NCBI GenBank assembly: GCA_036387335.1
Contig: DASVTZ010000223.1
Coordinates: forward strand, 1 to 35,998
DNA from: Longimicrobium sp.
GTDB taxonomy: Bacteria; Gemmatimonadota; Gemmatimonadetes; Longimicrobiales; Longimicrobiaceae
Direction: 5' to 3'
Length of the DNA: 35,998 bases
Shown here: piece after piece, positions 21,985-30,304 of the stretch
Position numbering within the stretch: the first letter of the stretch is position 1
Layout of the letters: the number at the start of each line of letters is the position of its first letter
Translations under genes and position numbers: made by a program
The notes under the pieces: generated by a model
What the model saw: only the letters and a program-made list of their open reading frames with translations
Databases searched by the model: none
Told to the model about the DNA's origin: nothing

Positions 21985-22746
21985 GTGATCCCAACGCAGT
22001 ACCTGCGCTCGGTGCGCCTGGAGCGCCACGACGTGCCGTCCTTTGAGGAGTACCCATTCAGCCTCCCCGCGGTGCGCACGCTGGGGAAGCTGGACCTGCA
22101 CCCGGAGGTCACCTTTCTGATCGGCGAGAACGGGAGCGGAAAGTCGACGCTGCTGGAGGCGATCGCGGTGGCGTGGGGGTTCAACGCGGAGGGCGGGTCG
22201 CGCAACTTCCGCTTCGCAACGCGCAGCTCGCACTCGGAGCTGTTCCGCTACCTGACGCTGGTGCGCGGGGCGGGGCGGGCGCACGACGGATACTTCCTGC
22301 GCGCGGAGAGCTTCTTCAACGTGGCCACTGAGATCGAGCGCATCGACTCCGCCGACCACGCGCTCCTTCCGCCGCTCGGCCGCCCCATCCGCGAGTCGTA
22401 CGGCGACCTCGCGCTGCACGAGCAGTCGCACGGCGAGAGCTTCTTCGCGCTGATGACGGAGCGGTTCAGCGGCGGCGGCCTGTACATCCTGGACGAGCCC
22501 GAGGCCGCCCTCTCGCCGATGCGCCAGATGGCCGCGCTGGTGCGGATCCGCGACCTGGTGAAGATGAAGTCGCAGTTCCTGATCGCCACCCACTCGCCCA
22601 TCCTGATGGCGTACCCCGGCGCGCGCATCCTGCTGCTGGAGGAGGGCGGCATCCGCGAGGTGGCGTACGAGGACACCGAGCACTACGTGGTCACTCGCGA
22701 GTTCCTGAACAACCCGCGGGGGATGCTGAGGGAGCTGATGGGGTGA
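21985..22746 (+). CDS. Lone ABC-type AAA ATPase
   Basis: A 253-residue single-domain ATPase of the RecF/SMC-like AAA group rather than a transporter subunit with a linked permease. Walker A is GENGSGKST at 47-55. A signature-like SHGESFF precedes Walker B LYILDEPEA with D170/E171, then a D-loop (LS) and the switch His in ATHSPILM. The frame is open to 21835, but GTG at 21985 (M-I-P-T-Q-Y) is the first sensible start, with only a weak ribosome binding site. Similar small ATPases occur alone or next to nucleases, but no nuclease is adjacent here. The biological role is unknown. Confidence 0.82.
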   Translation: MIPTQYLRSVRLERHDVPSFEEYPFSLPAVRTLGKLDLHPEVTFLIGENGSGKSTLLEAIAVAWGFNAEGGSRNFRFATRSSHSELFRYLTLVRGAGRAHDGYFLRAESFFNVATEIERIDSADHALLPPLGRPIRESYGDLALHEQSHGESFFALMTERFSGGGLYILDEPEAALSPMRQMAALVRIRDLVKMKSQFLIATHSPILMAYPGARILLLEEGGIREVAYEDTEHYVVTREFLNNPRGMLRELMG

Positions 22747-22755
22747 GGGGGGCCG

Positions 22756-23130
22756 GCGGTTGAAACCGCTGCAACAACCGCGGGAAGCCTGCCTTCGCAG
22801 GCTCGGCGGGCGCGGGTGCCGTGTCGCCGGGGTGGGCAGCGCCGGGCCGGGTCGGTGGGGGCATCGGCGGACGTGGGGGCCGCGTCGCCATGCGCCGGCG
22901 CCGCGTCGCCGGGGGCTGAAGCCCCCGGCTGGAACTACGCGAAGACGGCTGAAGCCGGCTGGACAAACGGGCACTGGAGCCCGAGTCCGCGAAGGCGGAC
23001 TTTGCGCGTTCCAGCGGCGAATTCATTCGCTCGTCGACGGGCGCTCGGGGCCACGCGGGCATTCAGGACGCGCCGGGATCTCGCCCGGGAGTCCGCGTAG
23101 GCGGACTTTGTGCTGTTGTTGCCGCGAGTT
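22756..23130. repeat. Gene-free stretch with a cluster of hairpin repeats
   Basis: This ~410-base gap between the AAA ATPase and the minus-strand barrel gene has no gene. Hairpins in order: GCGGT-TGAA-ACCGC (22756-22769); AGCCTG/CAGGCT around CCTTCG (near 22786-22802); CCGGGGGC-TGAA-GCCCCCGG (22909-22928), the linker, and CGGC-TGAA-GCCG (22946-22957); GAGTCCGC-GAAG-GCGGACT with GCGAATTCATTCGC; and GAGTCCGC-GTAG-GCGGACT ending at a GCCGCGAGTTCACTCGCC hairpin. The order matches 4500-4825. Confidence 0.7.
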
Positions 23131-23158
23131 CACTCGCCCGGCCACACCCGGCCTTCCC

Positions 23159-23836
23159 TCAAAACACCACCCCCACCCGCAGGAACAGCGACTGCGCGGG
23201 CACCGCGGCGGTGACGAGGTCGTCGGGGAGTTCGGAGAAGCTGCCGCCGAAGGTGAGGGCGGCGCGGCCCACGCGCAGGCCGAGGCCCGCTTCGACGCCG
23301 GGGGCGTCGGCGGACCGCTCGTAGTCCAGGCCGAGGACCTCGCCGCGGGTGCGGGAGAAGAGATATTGCGGGGCGACGTACGGAACCAGCGCGCGGCCCT
23401 CGCGCAGGGCGATGGGGAGCTCAAGGACGACGCCGACCGGGAAGGTCACGTTGTCCAGCTCGCTGGCGCTGGGGTCGTCCGAAAGGCGCGATGCCATCGC
23501 GCCGCCGCGCGCGCAGAGCGAGACGCCGAAGCGCGAGATGGGGGCGCGGAGAGCCAGCATGACGCCGCCCGATTGCAGCGGGACGTCGTTGTCGCCGACG
23601 GAGGCGCGGGAGTACTCGGCGGAGTAGGCGAGCAGGCCGCCGGGGTTGTGGCGGAACGAGCCGCCGATCCCCATCCCCTCCACCTCGGGGGCGGAGCTGT
23701 AGACGGAGGAGGAGCCCTGGAGCTGGACGGCCTTCGTCCCCTCGGCGAGCGGGGCGCCGATGCACCCCTGCGCGCGCGCCGCCGTGGGGAGCGCGAGCGC
23801 CAGCGCGGCGAGGGCGGCGGGTACGATGCGGGTCAT
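23159..23836 (-). CDS. Small exported protein, probable outer-membrane beta-barrel
   Basis: A 225-residue protein with signal peptide MTRIVPAALAALALALPTAARAQG. The rest alternates polar and hydrophobic residues in strand-like segments (GMGIGGSFRHNPGGLLAYSA, FGVSLCARGGAMASRL, AALTFGGSFSEL) and ends with a phenylalanine (FLRVGVVF), the usual C-terminal signature for barrel insertion. Function unknown. It is translationally coupled to the upstream peptidase gene through TGATG (stop and start share one base), so the two were likely selected to be made together. Confidence 0.8.
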   Translation of the reverse strand: MTRIVPAALAALALALPTAARAQGCIGAPLAEGTKAVQLQGSSSVYSSAPEVEGMGIGGSFRHNPGGLLAYSAEYSRASVGDNDVPLQSGGVMLALRAPISRFGVSLCARGGAMASRLSDDPSASELDNVTFPVGVVLELPIALREGRALVPYVAPQYLFSRTRGEVLGLDYERSADAPGVEAGLGLRVGRAALTFGGSFSELPDDLVTAAVPAQSLFLRVGVVF

Positions 23837-25554
23837 CAGCGGGTCCTCACGAGCGAGAAGCGGAGGTCGTCGGTCGGCGCAGCGCCGTTGCTGGTGAGGC
23901 GCAGCCCCACGCGCGCCCCGCCCGCGATGCCGAAGCGCAGGTAAGCCGCGCCCCCGCCGCGCAGGTTGTACATCCGCGTCGCGTTGGAGCCCAGCCGCTC
24001 CACCTTGAGCGGAAAGACCTCGTCCTCGCCGTACAGCGCGGCGACCGCGGGCATGATGCTGCGGAAATTCCAGCTCGGCTGCGTGAAGCGCGCCTCCACC
24101 GGCACCGCATCGTCCGTATAGACGGAGAGCGTCCAGTCCTGCACCCAGTCCAGCGCGGGCGCGCCGAGCACCTGCGACAGGTTGTCCAGCCCGACGCGCG
24201 TGTTGTTCACCAGTTTGAAGAAGAGCTGCTGGTCGCCCGTGCCGCGGCGGTCGATGGCGTAGCGGAGGAAGGCCCACGAGCCGCCGCGCGTCTCCAGCAG
24301 GTCGGGACCGATCACCGAATTGCTGTCCGGCGCCTGCAGGTAGGTCATGTAGCGCCCCAGGTTGTCCAGCAGGTAGTTGTCCACCGCGTTGTTCCTGCGG
24401 GTGTCGGCGGTGATCTGTTCCAGCGTCAGGTTCTGGCGCGGCGAGAGCCCGGACGCCGCGTAGAAGTTGATCTCCTCCGCCGCGTGCGACAGCGCCTCGT
24501 CCAGCCACACTTCCTCGAACTCCTCCGCGTTGTTCACGTAGATGCGGCGCGCGCTGTTGATGAGGTGCTGGAACTCGTGCGCGATCGTCCCTCCGGCGGT
24601 GCGCAGGACGAGGTCCTTGGGGAAGCGGTTTCCGTTGACGGCGCCGTTCGGGTCCGGAGCGAGGAGGTAGAAGATCTCGCCCACGTTGCTGCGCGGGCAG
24701 GCGCCCAGCTGTGGCGTCCCCACCCGCGGGAAGAGGTCTCCGGGGAAGAAGAAGCCTCCGAAGTAGCCGCCGCCGCTGTTGGGCGGGGTGAGCGCGTTGA
24801 CTTCGCGGGTGAAGACGATGATGACGCGCCCGCCGTTGTCGTCCAGGTCCGTGGGCGCGCCGAAGTTAAGCACGTCCACCGGGTAGATCTGCCGGTCGAA
24901 CTCGTCGCCGAACGCCCGCAGCTCCGCGTCGGTGAGGCCGCCCGCGGGGTTGGTGGGGTCGTTCACCAGGATGGCGCGCTGCGTGACCGCGGAGACGCGC
25001 ACCTGCCGCACCGCGCCCGCGGTGCACGGGTTCTGATTCAGGTAGAACTGCGGGATGCCGACGGTGATGAAGCTCCCCACCGCCGGCACGACGGAGGCGG
25101 TCGCGGGTGCCACCGGCTCCACCTCGCGGCTCGCGGCGGTGGCGGGGCGGATGTGGAGGCCGCTCCGCATCCGCTCCATCAGGCGCAGGTGCATGTCCTG
25201 GTCGCGCTGCGGCTGCGCGGCGGCGAGCGCGCCGGGCATCCGGTTGGGATCGGGCGGCCCGACGGCGTCGCGGAGGTTCGCGCCGATGGCTTCCACCTGG
25301 AGCCGCGCCTCGCCGTCCTGGTCGGCCAGGAAGGGGACCAGCGTGTAGTCCGCCCCCTCGCCGCCGGCCTGCAGGCAGAGCTTCCGCGCCTGGGCCCCGG
25401 TCACCGTCATCGTCTCGCCCACGTCGAGCCGCGTCCCCTTGCCGAAGACGCAGGGGAGCAGCTCGGCCGAAAGCTCCGGCGCCGTCGGCGATGGATCATC
25501 CGCGCACCCCGCCGCCACCAGCACGGCGAGCGCGGTGAGTATGTGTCTCTTCAT
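23836..25554 (-). CDS. HExxH metallopeptidase lipoprotein (M30/hyicolysin-like)
   Basis: A 572-residue exported lipoprotein: MKRHILTALAVLVAAGCADD carries a VAAGC lipobox. The zinc motif is HEFQH at H326-H330, followed about 25 residues later by WLDEALSHAAEE, which supplies the third ligand in gluzincin-type peptidases; this matches the M30/hyicolysin style (GTIAHEFQHLIN). The N-terminal ~180 residues are a Pro/Ala-rich region and possible propeptide containing two cysteines. A C-terminal beta region (~480-572) may bind substrate. It is the first gene of a two-gene unit with the barrel protein. The ATG at 25554 was chosen by the signal peptide; the ribosome binding site is weak. Confidence 0.85.
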   Translation of the reverse strand: MKRHILTALAVLVAAGCADDPSPTAPELSAELLPCVFGKGTRLDVGETMTVTGAQARKLCLQAGGEGADYTLVPFLADQDGEARLQVEAIGANLRDAVGPPDPNRMPGALAAAQPQRDQDMHLRLMERMRSGLHIRPATAASREVEPVAPATASVVPAVGSFITVGIPQFYLNQNPCTAGAVRQVRVSAVTQRAILVNDPTNPAGGLTDAELRAFGDEFDRQIYPVDVLNFGAPTDLDDNGGRVIIVFTREVNALTPPNSGGGYFGGFFFPGDLFPRVGTPQLGACPRSNVGEIFYLLAPDPNGAVNGNRFPKDLVLRTAGGTIAHEFQHLINSARRIYVNNAEEFEEVWLDEALSHAAEEINFYAASGLSPRQNLTLEQITADTRRNNAVDNYLLDNLGRYMTYLQAPDSNSVIGPDLLETRGGSWAFLRYAIDRRGTGDQQLFFKLVNNTRVGLDNLSQVLGAPALDWVQDWTLSVYTDDAVPVEARFTQPSWNFRSIMPAVAALYGEDEVFPLKVERLGSNATRMYNLRGGGAAYLRFGIAGGARVGLRLTSNGAAPTDDLRFSLVRTR

Positions 25555-25741
25555 TGGGAACTGCTCTTTGGATGGGAGGAGGCGGGAAACAGGCGTCTGG
25601 TATTTCGCACCGCCGCAACGTTTCAGTCAAGTGCATCAACGAACAACGGCTCCACACAGAGACACGAGGGCACGTGCCAGGCTTTTTGCTTTTGCCGTTC
25701 CCTGCTAACTTTCGTGCCCGAACCCCCTGCACATCGACCTG

Positions 25742-26713
25742 ATGCTGAACGCACTCGCAGCGCACGCCGAGGAGATCGGCCTCGCCCTTCTCCCGCGCCT
25801 GGTGGACGAGGTGGAGACCGTCTTCCGCGGGAAGCGCGAGACGGTGCGGCTGTCGCTGGCGGCGCTGCTGGCCCGCGGGCACCTCCTCTTCGAAGACATC
25901 CCCGGCGTGGGGAAGACCACCCTGGCGCGCGCCCTGACCGCCGCGCTGGGGCTGGATTTCCGGCGCGTGCAGTTCACCAGCGACCTCCTTCCATCGGACG
26001 TGCTGGGCGTCTCGGTCTACAATCCGCGCACGCACGAGTTCGAGACGCGCCCCGGGCCCATCTTCACCCACGTGGTGCTGGCGGACGAGATCAACCGCGC
26101 CCCGCCCCGCACGCAGAGCGGCCTTCTGGAGGCGATGCAGGAAGGGCGCGTCACCATCGACGACCGCTCCTTCGACCTGCCGCGCCCCTTTCTGGTGATG
26201 GCGACGCAGAACCCGCTGGAGCAGCACGGCACCTATCCGCTCCCCGAGAGCCAGCTCGACCGCTTCCTGATGCGCCTCGCCATCGGCTACCCGGATGCGG
26301 ACGAGGAGCGCTTGGTCCTGCTGCGCTCGGCATCAGGCGGCGACCCGGTGGAGCGCATCAAGCCGATCCTGGATGCCGCGCGCGTGCTGGCGCTGCAGGA
26401 CCGCGTGGAGCAGGTGCACGCCGAGCCCGCGCTGGTGGACTACCTGATGGCCATCATCCAGGCCACGCGCGCCGACCCGCGCCTGCGCGCCGGCGCCAGC
26501 ACGCGCGGCGCCATCGGCCTTCTTCGCGCCGCGCGCGGCTACGCCCTGGTCGACGGCCGCGACTTCCTGGCCCCCGACGACATCCGCCGCCTGGTCGTCC
26601 CCTGCCTCGCCCACCGCCTCCTCCCCGCCGCCGCCGCGGGGCCGGGGGATGCGTACGACGAGGCGGTGGCGGTGTTGGAGGAGATTCTGAATACGGTGCC
26701 GGTTCCGGTGTGA
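25742..26713 (+). CDS. MoxR-family AAA+ ATPase
   Basis: A 323-residue MoxR chaperone-type ATPase. Walker A is GVGKTT with K58 (FEDIPGVGKTTLA), then RVQFTSDLLPSDVLG, Walker B VLADEINRAPPRTQSGLLEAMQE, sensor 1 MATQNPLEQHGTYPLPESQLDRF, and the C-terminal lid with GASTRGAIGLLRAARGYAL. MoxR proteins act with vWA or DUF58 partners to activate or mature other proteins. It is followed by DUF58 and transglutaminase genes on the same strand, a recurrent trio. Here the trio is split by 355 bases holding a 198-bp inverted-repeat element and repeats. No ribosome binding site is evident before the ATG. Confidence 0.94.
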   Translation: MLNALAAHAEEIGLALLPRLVDEVETVFRGKRETVRLSLAALLARGHLLFEDIPGVGKTTLARALTAALGLDFRRVQFTSDLLPSDVLGVSVYNPRTHEFETRPGPIFTHVVLADEINRAPPRTQSGLLEAMQEGRVTIDDRSFDLPRPFLVMATQNPLEQHGTYPLPESQLDRFLMRLAIGYPDADEERLVLLRSASGGDPVERIKPILDAARVLALQDRVEQVHAEPALVDYLMAIIQATRADPRLRAGASTRGAIGLLRAARGYALVDGRDFLAPDDIRRLVVPCLAHRLLPAAAAGPGDAYDEAVAVLEEILNTVPVPV

Positions 26714-26720
26714 GAAAAGA

Positions 26721-26755
26721 AGTGCGTTAGTGCGTTAGTGCGGGAGTGCGTTGGG
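26721..26755. repeat. Octamer array (AGTGCGTT type)
   Basis: AGTGCGTTAGTGCGTTAGTG, then CGGGAGTGCGTTGGG, directly after the moxR stop. Its reverse complement begins CCCAACGCACTC and is a member of the octamer family at 4399-4462, 27036-27060 and 33428-33460. With 27036-27060 it flanks the 26833-27030 element in inverted orientation. Confidence 0.8.
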
Positions 26756-26766
26756 ACGGGGTGCGA

Positions 26767-26813
26767 GGGGATGAATCCCCCGCTGGAACCACGGGAAGCC
26801 CACTGAAGTGGGC
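26767..26813 (+). repeat. Two-hairpin TGAA-loop module
   Basis: GGGGA-TGAA-TCCCC (26767-26780), linker CGCTGGAACCACGGGAA, then GCCCAC-TGAA-GTGGGC (26798-26813). Both stems differ from the other module copies yet pair perfectly. Confidence 0.75.
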
Positions 26814-26832
26814 TCGCGAGCCGCGGCGTTTT

Positions 26833-27030
26833 TTTGTCATCCTGAGCAACGCGCCACGCTGACCTCACCCCGTTCCCCACACTCTGGCGCGTAGCGAAGG
26901 ATCTACTGCGCGTGCCGGGGGACTCGTGTCAGCAGCCGTCCTCCTGCCGCGCCGGCTAGATCCTTCACTCGCCGCAGCAGTGTGAAGCGTTTCGCCGGCT
27001 CCGGCGATGCGGCTCGTTCAGGATGACAGG
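26833..27030. mobile_element. 198-bp non-coding element with inverted ends (copy 1)
   Basis: The ends TGTCATCCTGA (26835-26845) and TCAGGATGACA (27018-27028) are inverted repeats. Inside are GCGAAGGATCTACTGCGCG and GCCGGCTAGATCCTT. A second copy at 33057-33409 shares the ends and both internal blocks; once its 150-bp insertion and target duplication are removed it is also 198 bp. No protein is encoded, so it is a MITE-like or structured repeat. It lies between moxR and the DUF58 gene. Confidence 0.7.
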
Positions 27031-27035
27031 GTAGT

Positions 27036-27060
27036 CCAACGCACTCACGCACTCACGCAC
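27036..27060. repeat. Octamer array next to the DUF58 start
   Basis: CCAACGC followed by ACTCACGC x2 and AC, ending 8 bases before the DUF58 start codon and occupying the place where a ribosome binding site would be. It is the same family as 4399-4462, 26721-26755 and 33428-33460. Confidence 0.8.
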
Positions 27061-27068
27061 TTCCGTTC

Positions 27069-28130
27069 ATGCCTTCCGCCCCCTTCTGGTCCACCGCCGA
27101 TTCCCTCCGCCGCTGGTTCAGGCCGCCGCGGCGGCTGAAGTTTTCGCGCGCGGGGTGGATGTTCAGCGGTGGGGCGCTGTTGCTGGGCGTGGCGGCGATC
27201 GGGACCGGGAACAACCTGCTCTTCCTGCTGCTGGGCGCGATGCTGGGCTTCATCACGCTCAGCGGCTGGCTCAGCGAACAGATGCTGCGGCGCGTCGAGG
27301 TGCGAAGGCGTCCGCCGCGCGGGATCACGGCGGGCGAGCCGGCGCGGGTGTCGTACGAGGTGAAGAACACGAAGCGCCGCGTCCCCTCCTTTGCGCTGGA
27401 GATCGGCGAGGCGGGGTCGCCCGCGCGCGCGTGGGTCGCGGCGCTGGAGCCCGGCGCCGCCACCGTCGCGCGGGCCGAGGGGCAGTGGGAGCGGCGAGGC
27501 GTGTATCCGCTGGGGACGGTGACGCTCGCGACATCGTTCCCGTTCGGCCTCTTTCGGAAGGAGCGCGACGTGGAGCTTCCGGGCGAGGCCGTCGTGTGGC
27601 CGCGCGCGGACCGGCCCGTGCGCGAGCCGCGACCCGCTGGGGAGCGCTCCAGGCCGCCCGGCGAGCGTCCGGCCGGGGCTGGGGGGCCTCGGGGCGAGTT
27701 CCGCGCGCTGCGCCCCTTCCGCCCCGGCGACGACCCGCGCGACGTGCACTGGCGCACCACCGCCCGCGCCGGCGCCCCCGTCGTCCGCGAGTACGAGCGC
27801 GACCGCACCCGCGCGCTCTGGATCTGCCTCGAGCTGCGCGCCCCCGACGGCGACGACGCCGAAGCCGCCATCGAGACCGCCGCCGCCCTGGCCGCCGCTG
27901 CGACTCACCGCGGCGACGCCTTCGCGCTGGCGACGGCGGACGCGCGCGTGTCCCCCGGCGACGGGCCCGGCCAGCTGGAGCGCGTCCTCGACGCCCTCGC
28001 CCGCGCCCGCTTCCGCGAGGATGCGCCGCGCCCCAGCCCACCGGTCCCGCACGGCGAGTGCGTGTGGGTCACGCCCGGCCGCGGGGCGGAGGGCGGGTGG
28101 GGCGACGTCTTCGCCGTGGGCGCGCGATGA
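27069..28130 (+). CDS. DUF58 domain protein
   Basis: A 353-residue membrane-anchored protein. Two adjacent hydrophobic segments near the N-terminus (~28-70: FSRAGWMFSGGALLLGVAAI, then LLFLLLGAMLGFITLSGWLS) are followed by a beta-rich region and the DUF58 motif FRPGDDPRDVHWRTTAR (~220-240), which begins a vWA-like C-terminal fold. DUF58 proteins are partners of MoxR ATPases. The start at 27069 lies just after an octamer array, with no ribosome binding site. The stop overlaps the next gene by ATGA, so the two are translationally coupled. Its role in envelope assembly is an inference from the family. Confidence 0.9.
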   Translation: MPSAPFWSTADSLRRWFRPPRRLKFSRAGWMFSGGALLLGVAAIGTGNNLLFLLLGAMLGFITLSGWLSEQMLRRVEVRRRPPRGITAGEPARVSYEVKNTKRRVPSFALEIGEAGSPARAWVAALEPGAATVARAEGQWERRGVYPLGTVTLATSFPFGLFRKERDVELPGEAVVWPRADRPVREPRPAGERSRPPGERPAGAGGPRGEFRALRPFRPGDDPRDVHWRTTARAGAPVVREYERDRTRALWICLELRAPDGDDAEAAIETAAALAAAATHRGDAFALATADARVSPGDGPGQLERVLDALARARFREDAPRPSPPVPHGECVWVTPGRGAEGGWGDVFAVGAR

Positions 28131-30184
28131 CCGTCGCCCTGCTGCACCGACGTCTCACGGCCGGGATGGCGCTGGCCGCGCTCGCAGCCTACGCGTCCGG
28201 CGCCGGCCTGGGCATGGCGACGCTCACGGCGGGCGCGGGGCTCCTTCTCGCCACCCTCTGGCAGCCGCCGGCCTCGCTGAGCGCGTGGGTGGAGCAGGGG
28301 ACGCGCGTCGGCATCGTGGGGCTGTGCGCGTGGATGCTGTACATCGCCTTCGTGCGCGGCGGCGACTTCATGCCGCAGGTGCTCGGGATGCTCCTCTTCC
28401 TCCTGGTGGCCGAGTCGCTGCGCTCGCTCGACGCCAGGAACGACATGCGGCTCTACTCGCTGAGCTTCGCCCTGATGATCGCGGCCACCGGGTACTATCC
28501 GGGGATCGCCTTCGCGGGGGCGTTCGCGGCGTACGTGGCCCTTTCGGCGCTGGCGATGATGGTCGGCTTCCTCCGCCGCCAGGCCGAGGGGTACCGCGCG
28601 CCGGAGATCCGCGTGGGCCGCCGCTTCCTGTGGACCACCGCGGCGCTCAGCGGGGTGACGCTGCTGATGAGCGCCGTCCTCTTCATCCTCTTTCCGCGCC
28701 TGCCGCGGCAATGGAACGTGCACGGCCGCGCCCGCGGCGGCGAGGCGATGGTGGGCTTCGGCGACGGCGTGTCGCTGGGGGAGCACGGCTCTCGGCTGCA
28801 GCTCAGCGACAACCCGCGCGTCGCCTTCCGCGCCGAGTTCCCGGACGGCCCTCCGCCCGGCCTCACCTCCATCCACTGGCGCGGCCGCACGTACGACACC
28901 TTCGACGGCACCCGCTGGTCGCGCGGCCCGGTCGGACTGGTCGATCTCCCCCCCGGCGCCTACCGCCGCCGCTGGGGCGGCGAGGCGCTGCGCGTGAGGA
29001 TCTTCGGCGGGCCGCCGGGCGTGCAGGTGCTCTTTGGGCCGCACCCGGTGCTGCGGGTGGAGCCGCGCTCGGCCGTGCGCCCCTTCCGCGACAACAGCGG
29101 CGACGTGCGCTTCAGCGGCAGCGAGACGCCGGTCTACACCGTCGTATCCGGCCCGTCCGCTCCCCCGCCCGAGGCGCTGGCGGAGGGGCAGGATGCCGAC
29201 CTCCCGCAGCTCGCCCCGTACCTGATGCTCCCGCCCGTCTCGCGGCGGGTGCGCCGCCTGGCCGACTCGCTGCGCGCGGGCGCGGGGACGCGGCTGGACC
29301 AGGTGCAGGCGGTGGAGCGCCACCTGCGTTCCTTCAGCTACACGCTCGAGCTCCCCGCCACCCGCGCCGAGACGTCGCTCGATCACTTCCTCTTCCGGCG
29401 CCGCGCGGGGCACTGCGAGTACTTCTCCACCGCGATGGCGGTGCTGCTGCGCGCGCAGGGCATCCCCGCCCGCAACGTGACCGGCTTCCTGGGCGGCGAG
29501 TGGAACGCCGGCGCCCGCTACCTTCGCGTCACCGAGAACGACGCGCACTCCTGGGTCGAGGTCTGGTTCCCCGGCGCCGGATGGGTTCCCTTCGACCCCA
29601 CGCCCCCCTCGCGTTCCGACGTGGTGCAGCCTGGCTTTGGAAGCTCGTGGAGCGGCCCGTTCCGCTTCTGGTTCGATGGCGTGGAGTATCGCTGGTACCG
29701 CTGGGTGATCGACTACAACCTGGACCGGCAGCTCTCCGTCTTCCGCGGCGTCGGCTCCCTCTTCGCCCGCGGCGACGGCGCCGAGCGCGATGCCGAGCGC
29801 CCGCGCCCCGGCGGCGGCGTGCCGGACGAGGCGCCGTGGGTCGTGATCGCGCTGGTGCTGGCCGGCGGCGCGGTGTGGATCATCCGGCGCCGCGGCGAGC
29901 GCCTTCCGCCCGAGGCGCGCATCTACCTCGCCCTCCGCCGCGCCTACGCCCGCGCCGGCATCGGCGACGACGCGGCCGGCCCGCTGCAATGGGCCGAAGG
30001 GCTGGAGCGCGCCGGCGCGCCGGGCTCGGAATCCGCCGCCCGCCTGGTGCGCCACTACCTGGACGCGCGCTTCGGCCGCCGCCCCGCCGGCCCGCGGGGC
30101 ATCGCCGAGATGACCCGCGCCCTCGACGAGTCCCGCGCCGCCCTCCGCGCCGGCAGGCGGGTGCACGCGGCCTCGGCGAAGTAG
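28127..30184 (+). CDS. TgpA-like membrane transglutaminase (DUF3488 plus transglutaminase core)
   Basis: A 685-residue membrane protein. The N-terminal third has about six TM segments (~10-190, DUF3488). A periplasmic region follows (~200-580) containing the transglutaminase-like core: catalytic C430 in GHCEYFSTAMAVLLRAQGIP, H474 in NDAHSWVEVWF and D490 in FDPTPP. One further TM (~565-585, APWVVIALVLAGGAVWII) precedes a cytoplasmic DUF4129-like tail. Family members are thought to act on periplasmic proteins or peptides, as a transglutaminase or protease. It completes the MoxR-DUF58-TgpA group. The substrate is unknown. Confidence 0.93.
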   Translation: MTVALLHRRLTAGMALAALAAYASGAGLGMATLTAGAGLLLATLWQPPASLSAWVEQGTRVGIVGLCAWMLYIAFVRGGDFMPQVLGMLLFLLVAESLRSLDARNDMRLYSLSFALMIAATGYYPGIAFAGAFAAYVALSALAMMVGFLRRQAEGYRAPEIRVGRRFLWTTAALSGVTLLMSAVLFILFPRLPRQWNVHGRARGGEAMVGFGDGVSLGEHGSRLQLSDNPRVAFRAEFPDGPPPGLTSIHWRGRTYDTFDGTRWSRGPVGLVDLPPGAYRRRWGGEALRVRIFGGPPGVQVLFGPHPVLRVEPRSAVRPFRDNSGDVRFSGSETPVYTVVSGPSAPPPEALAEGQDADLPQLAPYLMLPPVSRRVRRLADSLRAGAGTRLDQVQAVERHLRSFSYTLELPATRAETSLDHFLFRRRAGHCEYFSTAMAVLLRAQGIPARNVTGFLGGEWNAGARYLRVTENDAHSWVEVWFPGAGWVPFDPTPPSRSDVVQPGFGSSWSGPFRFWFDGVEYRWYRWVIDYNLDRQLSVFRGVGSLFARGDGAERDAERPRPGGGVPDEAPWVVIALVLAGGAVWIIRRRGERLPPEARIYLALRRAYARAGIGDDAAGPLQWAEGLERAGAPGSESAARLVRHYLDARFGRRPAGPRGIAEMTRALDESRAALRAGRRVHAASAK

Positions 30185-30186
30185 CT

Positions 30187-30209
30187 CGCGAAAGGGACCC
30201 TGTTTCGCG
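30187..30209 (+). terminator. Candidate terminator after the transglutaminase gene
   Basis: CGCGAAA (30187-30193) pairs with TTTCGCG (30203-30209), extended by GGG/CCC inside, two bases after the stop codon. No T-tract follows, so termination is uncertain. Confidence 0.35.
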
Positions 30210-30304
30210 CGCCCCTTCCATTCCGGGCGCAGTTGTAGCAGAGTAGAGTAACAAATGCACGCGGGGGGCACCCCGCATCCTCCCATCCGAGAGTGTCCAG
30301 GACG

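Noticed and set aside
26833-27030. Possible remnant of a protein-coding insertion sequence.
   Set aside because: At 198 bp, with no open frame resembling a transposase, it can only be a non-autonomous or structural repeat.
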